Assembly: GCA_002746235.1 (NCBI GenBank)
Contig: NVWJ01000005.1
Location: 152,427-157,529 of the forward strand
Length of the DNA stretch: 5,103 nt
From: Planctomycetota bacterium
GTDB lineage: Bacteria > Planctomycetota > UBA1135
Direction: 5' to 3'
Position 1 is the first letter of the stretch, and every line of letters begins with the position of its first letter. A program made the translations under genes and the position numbers. Below are positions 1 through 5,103 of this stretch, one piece after another. The notes under the pieces were generated by a model that saw only the letters and a program-made list of their open reading frames with translations, was not told the origin of the DNA and did not search any database.

Positions 1-561
1 CGTATGGCAACTTTCTTGCGCGAGAATGGTCCCTGGAGTCAACTCGTTGCGCTCGGCAATATTGAGTTGCATGAATTCCAGGACGATGTGGTGTTTTCCC
101 CTATTCCCGGCGTGACCTTCCATCCGCGTGCCGTCCCCCATCGTGATGAATACTCCGACACCTTTGGTTTTTCTATCGAAGTCGATGGCGTGAAAACTCT
201 ATACATTCCAGATATTGATAGTTGGGAAACGTGGGGCCAACTCACTTCCCTTGCGCGCCGCCACGACGTTGCGATTTTGGACGCTACCTTCTACAACGAT
301 TCCGAATTGCCAGGACGCGACATGTCCTCGATTCCTCATCCGCGGGTACCGCAAACGATGGAGTTACTACAGCCCCTAGTCCATCGAGGTGTGTTGCGCG
401 TGATGTTCACCCATCTAAATCACACCAACCCTTTGTGGATGCCATCTTCTGCCGCATCGAAGAATGTGCGAAGCCGTGGTTTTGAAGTTGCGCGGCGCGG
501 CTTGTGGGTTACACGCGGCTCTTTGCGCGTGCAAATGCGGCGTCCACCAACTGCTCCGTAA
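1..561 (+). CDS. PqqB-like metallo-beta-lactamase-fold hydrolase (3' part, 5' end outside window)
   Basis: This is the C-terminal part of an MBL-fold metal-dependent hydrolase resembling PqqB, the coenzyme PQQ biosynthesis protein, and related phosphodiesterase-like enzymes. Counting the ATG at base 4 as residue 1, I see VPHRDEY (44-50), IPDIDSW (68-74), LDATF (92-96) and FTHLNHTNP (135-143), a series typical of PqqB-type proteins. H46, D70/D72 and H137/H140 are the likely later metal ligands by analogy with the family. The first metal motif (HxHxDH) must lie upstream. The reading frame is open to base 1, so the ATG at 4 is probably internal. No other PQQ genes (pqqA, C, D, E) are visible, so a PQQ role is not supported; a generic hydrolase of unknown substrate is safer. 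The last 16 codons (residues 170-185) overlap the opposite-strand ligase gene and form a basic tail beyond the expected fold end. Confidence 0.85.
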   Translation, partial: RMATFLRENGPWSQLVALGNIELHEFQDDVVFSPIPGVTFHPRAVPHRDEYSDTFGFSIEVDGVKTLYIPDIDSWETWGQLTSLARRHDVAILDATFYNDSELPGRDMSSIPHPRVPQTMELLQPLVHRGVLRVMFTHLNHTNPLWMPSSAASKNVRSRGFEVARRGLWVTRGSLRVQMRRPPTAP

Positions 562-1483
562 ACCCGGCATGCCCAGCAGGATCGAGGGAGAGGCAGAAGT
601 CTGCACTGCCGTAATCCTTCTCCTCGAAGTAGACCCCGCAGTTTGGATTGATTTCTAGCATGTGCGGGATGCCATCTTCGGAAACGCGAATGTCGCAACG
701 CCCATAGCTTGCGCCGTGCAGCTCGGTGAAGAAGCGCGCGGATTCATCACGCAAACGCTTATCTAGAACTGGGTCCTTCACCGGGAATGCCTGCATGCCT
801 TCGAAGTCTACCCACTTCAAGTTCTCGTGCTTAAACGACTCACCCTCCGGGAACTGATATTGCACCGGGGTGTAGGTGGTTGGTTTTTTAGGATTCTTTG
901 GGTTCTCGGCAACCAAAACCGTGCATTCCGTTCCGCCGATGTACTCCTCCACCAATGCCGCTTTGTGTTTTGACAGAATCTTGCGCACCTGTCGACGTAA
1001 ACCGGCCTCCGTTTGCACCCGCGAGTTCCTGCTGATGTCCACGCTCGCATAACTGCTGTAATACTTCACGAACATAGGGAAGCGTAAGGCCGCAACCGCT
1101 TTCTCGATATCGTCCTCACTCCGCACAACCACTCCCTTCGGAGTTGCGATGCCCAGTTTCTTACACGCCGCTTTCATCTGCAAACGTGTCGGCTCAAAAA
1201 ACTTGGAGCTAGCGCCAGTGAATGGAACGCCATGCTTCTCAAGCGTGCGCACCACCTCAACACCTGGATCGCCGTAGCCAAGTGGACCGTCGCAAAGGTT
1301 GAAGAACAAATCGAAGCCTTGCTTGATCAAAGCCTCCACCTTGCGCACCGATGTTTTGTTCTCAAACAATGGGGCAACATGCCATTCATCGTTTGGCAAA
1401 AACGGACGCGGGTCACACGGCCAATCGTCTTCAGGGAAGTCGTCGCCGTCGAGGTCTTGATTGGTGAGCAGGCAGATGCGCAC
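509..1483 (-). CDS. ATP-grasp ligase, D-Ala-D-Ala ligase-like superfamily, substrate unknown
   Basis: A complete 324-residue cytoplasmic enzyme expected to use ATP to activate a carboxylate as an acyl-phosphate and join it to an amine. Visible elements in order are: N-terminal strand MRICLLTN (1-8); acidic segment DLDGDDFPEDD (10-20); FNLCDGPLGYGD (61-72); PFTGASS (87-93); the ATP-grasp lysine region FVKYYSSYASVDI (138-150, K140); the adenine/hinge region VEEYIGG (178-184); RCDIR (262-266); and the metal-binding LEINPNCG (276-283, E277 and N279). The order and length fit Ddl-like enzymes. However, the Ddl loop EVNTLPG is replaced by LEINPNCGVYF, so D-Ala-D-Ala synthesis should not be assumed. 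The start is GTG, chosen because it gives the expected N-terminal strand and no ATG lies just upstream in frame; there is no clear Shine-Dalgarno. It begins 26 bp after the FG-GAP gene stop, which suggests co-transcription, and its 3' end overlaps the convergent hydrolase gene. Confidence 0.9.
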   Translation of the reverse strand: MRICLLTNQDLDGDDFPEDDWPCDPRPFLPNDEWHVAPLFENKTSVRKVEALIKQGFDLFFNLCDGPLGYGDPGVEVVRTLEKHGVPFTGASSKFFEPTRLQMKAACKKLGIATPKGVVVRSEDDIEKAVAALRFPMFVKYYSSYASVDISRNSRVQTEAGLRRQVRKILSKHKAALVEEYIGGTECTVLVAENPKNPKKPTTYTPVQYQFPEGESFKHENLKWVDFEGMQAFPVKDPVLDKRLRDESARFFTELHGASYGRCDIRVSEDGIPHMLEINPNCGVYFEEKDYGSADFCLSLDPAGHAGFTEQLVDAAFARAKSRV

Positions 1484-1509
1484 GCTTGCGATGATATCGG
1501 CGCGGAGCT

Positions 1510-3198
1510 CTAAGGAACCAAAGTCACCGGAATCACAATCGACGTGTGGCCGGGCAATTCACCTGGCTCGTTGGCGATGGCAGCAAACCAAACCGTTCGT
1601 CCAGTAAGGAGAGTGCGTAAACCAGAATCGAAGGTCAAGCTTGCGTTGCCTTGCCCCGAGGCGTCTAAGAAGCCATGCAATTGAGAGTTAACGGCTACGG
1701 GATAGATGCCATCAAAGGAATCTAGCAAGGCATCATCTAAACTTAGGGGTATATTCACGCCGTACATAGTCGGACCGATTCCGGTGGCCGAGAGCAGAAC
1801 TTTGTAGCGGAATCCGGCTGCGGCAAGCGGAAAATTAAATCTAAAGCGAAGTTCACCGCCAGCAGAAACCGAAATCGATTGCGTGTTCACTTTGATGTAA
1901 GGATTGAACCCAAGCACCACAGTCGATCCGGTTTCCGGCATTCCACCAAAATTAAGATGGAAAATACCTACCATGACATCGTCACGGCCATCTTGATTGA
2001 TGTCACCCACGGCGGACACCGAATTCCCAAAGTTCGCTCCTTCTTTCTGACCACGGCGGTGTAATAAATCACTGCCATCGCGCCCATTGAAGATAGTGAA
2101 CATGCCAACGTCGAGCAGACTTCCCTTGTCCACTAAGTAGGCGCCGACAATCACGTCTGGCTGGCCGTCGCCGTTCACATCGCCAGCATTGGAAACCGAA
2201 TGACCGAAAGCATCGCCGGCAGCAAGGCCGTCCCACTGAAACAGGAGCTCGCCATCTAGTCCGGAGAAGGCATAAGCCGAGCCGGAACCGGATCGTCCAT
2301 TTTCAGAAGCTAGTGGCGCGCCGATGATGATGTCATCCAGGCCATCGCCATCGAGGTCGCCTGCGCGCGAGACTGAAATGCCGAAGCCGTCTCCTTGATT
2401 CATACCCTTCCAGTCCATGATCAAACTCCCGGTGCCACCGGAATAGAGATAAGCAGCGCCGCGCGGAGAGCTGCCGCCAAATCGATTGGCTCCAATCAGA
2501 ACTTCGTCGAGACCATCGCCGTCGAGGTCTCGGATCGCGTCAATGGAAACACCAAACCCATGCCGCACTGGGCCACTCCATTGGCGCAGCATATTGCCAT
2601 GATTGGTGGCATAAGCCGAGACTTCCCCTAATCCAGAAGCGCTTATCAAGACATCGGGCCGGCCGTCTCCATTGAGGTCCTTTATTCCGGAGACTTCGGA
2701 ACCCAAAGCACCGAAGGCAGTCTCGCCATTCCATTTATGCAAGAGCGAGCCATCGGCGCCAGAACACAGCCAGGCGGTTCCAGCATTTTCCACACCAAAA
2801 GGGTCCGCACCGGGTGCACCAAGGAGGATGTCATCGAATCCATCGCCATTGATATCGCCAACCGCGCAAACCGATTTGCCTAGAGCATCTTTTGTATTGG
2901 CGCCGTTCCATTCAAGGAGCAAGCTGCTGTCGGCGCCAGAATAAACGTAAGCGGCACCCGCGCGTGTAAGTCCACCTGGAGAAGCGCGCCAGGCACCGAC
3001 CAAGACATCGAGCACGCCATCTTGGTTGACATCGCCGGCGGGAGAAATGCGATGGCCGAATAAATCACCTGCACCAGAACCAAAGGTTTGCCCTAAGGAT
3101 TCCATCTCGCCACCTTCCGTCTGCGCGAAAAGGGAGGACGTGAGGCAAAAAAGCCCAATTGAAAAAACGGAGGGGATGATTTTTGGGGGGGATTGCAT
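1510..3198 (-). CDS. Secreted seven-bladed FG-GAP repeat (integrin-alpha-like beta-propeller) protein
   Basis: A complete 562-residue exported protein. Residues 1-25 form a Sec signal peptide with hydrophobic core VFSIGLFCLTSSLFA and likely cleavage near FA|QT. No convincing lipobox surrounds Cys18, so it is probably not a lipoprotein. Seven FG-GAP repeats follow, each with a calcium-loop motif of the type DxNxDGxxD, starting at residues 56, 115, 174, 224, 281, 340 and 399. The spacing is 57-59 residues except 50 between repeats 3 and 4. Each unit also carries a recurring strand such as AAYVYSG or AAYLYSG followed by an aromatic strand (LLLEWNG). Seven units predict a closed calcium-stabilised propeller, likely for adhesion or ligand binding outside the cytoplasm. 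Residues 434-562 are a separate beta-rich domain (FRYKVLLSATGIGP, HGFLDASGQG, ending IPVTLVP) that resembles tails of planctomycete secreted proteins. The ATG start gives the signal peptide; no Shine-Dalgarno is seen. The exact partner is unknown. Confidence 0.92.
   Translation of the reverse strand: MQSPPKIIPSVFSIGLFCLTSSLFAQTEGGEMESLGQTFGSGAGDLFGHRISPAGDVNQDGVLDVLVGAWRASPGGLTRAGAAYVYSGADSSLLLEWNGANTKDALGKSVCAVGDINGDGFDDILLGAPGADPFGVENAGTAWLCSGADGSLLHKWNGETAFGALGSEVSGIKDLNGDGRPDVLISASGLGEVSAYATNHGNMLRQWSGPVRHGFGVSIDAIRDLDGDGLDEVLIGANRFGGSSPRGAAYLYSGGTGSLIMDWKGMNQGDGFGISVSRAGDLDGDGLDDIIIGAPLASENGRSGSGSAYAFSGLDGELLFQWDGLAAGDAFGHSVSNAGDVNGDGQPDVIVGAYLVDKGSLLDVGMFTIFNGRDGSDLLHRRGQKEGANFGNSVSAVGDINQDGRDDVMVGIFHLNFGGMPETGSTVVLGFNPYIKVNTQSISVSAGGELRFRFNFPLAAAGFRYKVLLSATGIGPTMYGVNIPLSLDDALLDSFDGIYPVAVNSQLHGFLDASGQGNASLTFDSGLRTLLTGRTVWFAAIANEPGELPGHTSIVIPVTLVP
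1978..3033 (-). repeat. Seven tandem FG-GAP calcium-loop repeats within the propeller gene
   Basis: The segment spans the seven Asp/Asn-rich calcium loops coded at 3007-3033, 2830-2856, 2653-2679, 2503-2529, 2332-2358, 2155-2181 and 1978-2004. The encoded motifs are DVNQDGVLD, DINGDGFDD, DLNGDGRPD, DLDGDGLDE, DLDGDGLDD, DVNGDGQPD and DINQDGRDD. They are protein-level repeats: the DNA is similar only locally (for example 2341-2358 against 2511-2528), so recent duplication of whole units is not evident. All seven keep the acidic ligands, which argues that every blade still binds calcium. Confidence 0.9.
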
Positions 3199-3226
3199 AA
3201 CTCGGAAGTTACCGCGAAGGCAGCGA

Positions 3227-3247
3227 CCCCTTCAATAATTTGAGGGG
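3227..3247. promoter_or_regulatory. Imperfect inverted repeat upstream of the FG-GAP gene
   Basis: CCCCT-T-CAA, a TAAT loop, then TTGAGGGG form an eight-pair stem with one bulged T. The repeat sits in the 132-bp gap between the two large minus-strand genes, 28 bp before the FG-GAP start codon. No T-run follows on either strand, so it is not a classical intrinsic terminator. It could be an operator, a hairpin in the 5' leader, or a weak terminator for the upstream gene. Its function is unproven. Confidence 0.35.
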
Positions 3248-3330
3248 CTAGATTCAGCCAGATTTCCATGCTAACACTGCCCTGGAAAGGGTGCATTTAG
3301 AGGCTCTACCCTCAGCCTGATTGAGTTGCT

Positions 3331-5103
3331 CTACTTTGCGCTTGGTTTCCGCCCGGTCCCGCAAACAGAAAACTCGACCCGCTTGGAAGGAGGTCCGACC
3401 ACAAGGATCGCGGTGGACTGTCCCTCATAGCTTGGAGTGAACCGGATCGAGAAGGCCCCTAAGCCTCCCCCCTCCAGAGCGCTCTTGGGCGAAACGACCA
3501 TTTGGAAGTCATCCGCATGCTCTCCATTTATTTGGATCGATTTCTTGGGATCGAAGCGCAGGACGGAGCTTGCGGAATTCCATAGAGAAAACTCCATCAC
3601 TTTGGATTGACCGAGTTGGACATTCGAGAAATCCGTGCCTTCAAACCTTTGCGGCGCATGCGGTTTTGCAGAAATGCGAACCCCATTTCCAATCACCCAA
3701 AGATCACCACTGTGCTTCGATTTCTTCTTCTCTAGAACCAAGACTTCTACGACCTGAGACTCCTCGGCATTGCCGTCCATCCACACTTGAACCGAATAGC
3801 GCCCCGCATCCTTAAAGGTGTAACTATATTCACGCCCCTTAGCGCGCTTAGCCTCTTTCCCTTTGGCTGGCTTCTCTCCCACCTTCAAGATTTCCCAAGT
3901 GAACTTGGTCTTCGATTTTCGACCAACGGATTCCTTAGCAGAAAACTTTACCTTCCATGGAGCAACGCCGACGAAGGCCTTTGCAGAGATCACCGCCATT
4001 CGGTCTGGCTTCCCTACGTGGATTTGAATCTGTTTCCCGGCATAGCTATTCCCGCTAGTTCCATCTGACGCCACAAAGGTCACTGTCCGAACCCCCTTCT
4101 TCTCCTTCTTTGGACATTGCCAAACAAACTCGTCGCCAATAATCTCGCCGACCTCTCCCGCACGCTTATAAAACTTAACCATGCTGCCTTCCGGGTCGAT
4201 GCCACGCAGCGGGATGCGTATTTCTTTCCCAGGCTTTACCCATTGGTCCATGAGTCCAATCAAGGCTGGGCGCTGATTGGAGAAGGTTAATGGGAATTTG
4301 TAATCTGCATAACCACCTCCGTTAGGCGGCAGATCGCTTTTCTTGCGGTAGACCGTGAGGATGGCGGGGTTGCCGTCGAAAATGCCGTTGTTGGCAAAGA
4401 GAGCCAGCGCGGTGCGACCTTCGGGCAGAGCATCGGACCATGGCACCTTGATGCGGTACTGCAAGGGATTCTCTGGGTCTTGCTCAATGGTGGTTTCCTT
4501 TTGTCCATAAAGAAGTTTCCAGCGCATTTGCAGTGGAAGATTTTGCAGGTCATAGCTTGCAGCCACCGAGACCAAGAGCTCCACATCTTCCCCCTCTTCT
4601 TGCAGGATCACGGCGGACTTTTTGAGCGCATAATGCAGGGTGCCATCGCCCAAGCTCTCGACTTGGAAGATCGCTTCCGGGGGTGCCGTGTGCATGGAAC
4701 TAGCCATCTGCACCATGTTGTGAACATGTTGCAGATCGTCGTACTGATGAAAGGCCAAACTCAAATCGCCTTTCTCGATTCCGGCAGCGGAGTACTTTTC
4801 CGGGTAAGTGTTTCTATTTCCAACCGCCTTGTATGCGACACGATGACGCAACTCATGGTCATAGGGCACTTCATAAGGCAAAGATGCCTTCCAGATGTAG
4901 AGCAGTGCGGAAGGATAAAGCCCGTTTCGCTTCAGCAGCAACTTGGTTCCCGGTGGAAGAAAACCACCGACCATCATCATTTTGGTGATGGCCATGGTCT
5001 CACTATTCGATGAACCTACCGAGTTAAACAACGTCGGCACATGGGCGATGTATAGGTCCGACGAACTTTCAGGCAGCAAATCGGTAAACGAACTGTGCGC
5101 AGG
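3331..5103 (-). CDS. Large probable exported/envelope protein with PKD-like and choice-of-anchor-D domains (5' end outside window)
   Basis: The reading frame is open to the window edge, so this is the C-terminal 590 residues of a longer protein. The first in-frame TTG at 5079 is unlikely to be the true start; positions below count from it. Residues 1-140 are a non-repetitive, uncharacterised block with LYPSALLYIWKASLPYEVPY (54-73) and HELRH (75-79). Residues 145-245 look like a beta-sandwich module. Residues 270-356 resemble a cadherin/Ig-like module (GIDPEGSMVKFY, then VTFVASDGTSG). Residues 361-448 match a PKD-like domain (VGVAPWKVKFSAKES, then YSYTFKDAGRYSVQVWMDG), with a Lys/Arg-rich insertion at 399-417. 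Residues 482-575 match a choice-of-anchor-D / ASPM-SPD-2-Hydin type beta domain (FSNVQLGQSKVMEFSLWN, then FSIRFTPSYEG and FSVCGTG). Such modules are common in bacterial surface proteins, so export is likely, but any signal peptide lies off-window. I do not recognise the family, and the overall function is unknown. It shares strand with the FG-GAP gene 132 bp downstream. Confidence 0.85.
   Translation of the reverse strand, partial: PAHSSFTDLLPESSSDLYIAHVPTLFNSVGSSNSETMAITKMMMVGGFLPPGTKLLLKRNGLYPSALLYIWKASLPYEVPYDHELRHRVAYKAVGNRNTYPEKYSAAGIEKGDLSLAFHQYDDLQHVHNMVQMASSMHTAPPEAIFQVESLGDGTLHYALKKSAVILQEEGEDVELLVSVAASYDLQNLPLQMRWKLLYGQKETTIEQDPENPLQYRIKVPWSDALPEGRTALALFANNGIFDGNPAILTVYRKKSDLPPNGGGYADYKFPLTFSNQRPALIGLMDQWVKPGKEIRIPLRGIDPEGSMVKFYKRAGEVGEIIGDEFVWQCPKKEKKGVRTVTFVASDGTSGNSYAGKQIQIHVGKPDRMAVISAKAFVGVAPWKVKFSAKESVGRKSKTKFTWEILKVGEKPAKGKEAKRAKGREYSYTFKDAGRYSVQVWMDGNAEESQVVEVLVLEKKKSKHSGDLWVIGNGVRISAKPHAPQRFEGTDFSNVQLGQSKVMEFSLWNSASSVLRFDPKKSIQINGEHADDFQMVVSPKSALEGGGLGAFSIRFTPSYEGQSTAILVVGPPSKRVEFSVCGTGRKPSAK

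Noticed and set aside
4..6. ATG as the true start of the PqqB-like hydrolase
   Set aside because: The first metal-binding motif of the family is missing and must be upstream; the frame is open to base 1.
509..1483. Assignment as ddl or a vancomycin-resistance ligase
   Set aside because: The key substrate loop differs from Ddl and Van ligases, and no vanH/vanX-like or cell-wall genes are adjacent.
1232..1513. A 93-codon plus-strand open frame
   Set aside because: Antisense to the ATP-grasp N-terminus, with no recognisable motifs.
1978..3033. CRISPR-like or satellite repeats
   Set aside because: The periodicity is explained by FG-GAP protein repeats; the DNA units diverge and no uniform repeat-spacer pattern exists.
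3144..3147. Lipoprotein cleavage site at Cys18 of the FG-GAP protein
   Set aside because: The residues before the Cys (Gly-Leu-Phe) do not fit a lipobox, and a better signal peptidase I site follows at FA|QT.
3301..3318. Possible terminator hairpin AGGCT/AGCCT after the large gene
   Set aside because: Only five base pairs with an eight-base loop and no T-run on the relevant strand.
4480..5013. A 177-codon open frame on the plus strand
   Set aside because: It lies wholly antisense to the large PKD/anchor gene, whose domains are recognisable; the plus-strand translation shows no family motifs or low-complexity logic of a real protein.
5077..5079. TTG as the true start of the large minus-strand gene
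   Set aside because: The frame stays open upstream to the window edge, there is no signal peptide after the TTG, and the sequence begins mid-domain; the gene continues outside.

Overview
The window carries four protein-coding genes packed at high density, two of them cut by the window edges, and no RNA genes, CRISPR arrays or mobile elements that I can see. Base composition is moderate to slightly GC-rich and even across the window. The content suggests a member of the Planctomycetota or a similar environmental bacterium. The pointers are a secreted seven-repeat FG-GAP protein with a C-terminal tail of a kind I associate with planctomycete exported proteins, a large PKD / choice-of-anchor-D type protein, and starts without Shine-Dalgarno sequences. 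This assignment is inference; no marker gene is present.

Layout. 1-561 (+) is the 3' part of a PqqB-like metallo-beta-lactamase-fold hydrolase. 509-1483 (-) is a complete ATP-grasp ligase of the D-Ala-D-Ala ligase-like superfamily, starting at GTG. These two genes converge and share 53 bp at their 3' ends. 1510-3198 (-) is a complete secreted seven-bladed FG-GAP beta-propeller with a C-terminal beta domain; its stop lies 26 bp before the ligase start. 3199-3330 is an intergenic stretch with an imperfect inverted repeat. 3331-5103 (-) is the C-terminal part of a large multidomain protein with an uncharacterised N-terminal block, Ig-like/PKD-like modules and a C-terminal choice-of-anchor-D (ASPM/SPD-2/Hydin-like) domain.

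How they may work together. The three minus-strand genes are co-directional, and the FG-GAP gene and ligase are close enough to be co-transcribed. The FG-GAP and PKD/anchor proteins look like envelope or extracellular proteins, while the hydrolase and ligase are soluble cytoplasmic enzymes of unknown substrate. Nothing proves one pathway. The most unusual points are the convergent coding overlap, the non-canonical active-site motifs of the ligase, and the uncharacterised block with an HELRH motif in the large protein.
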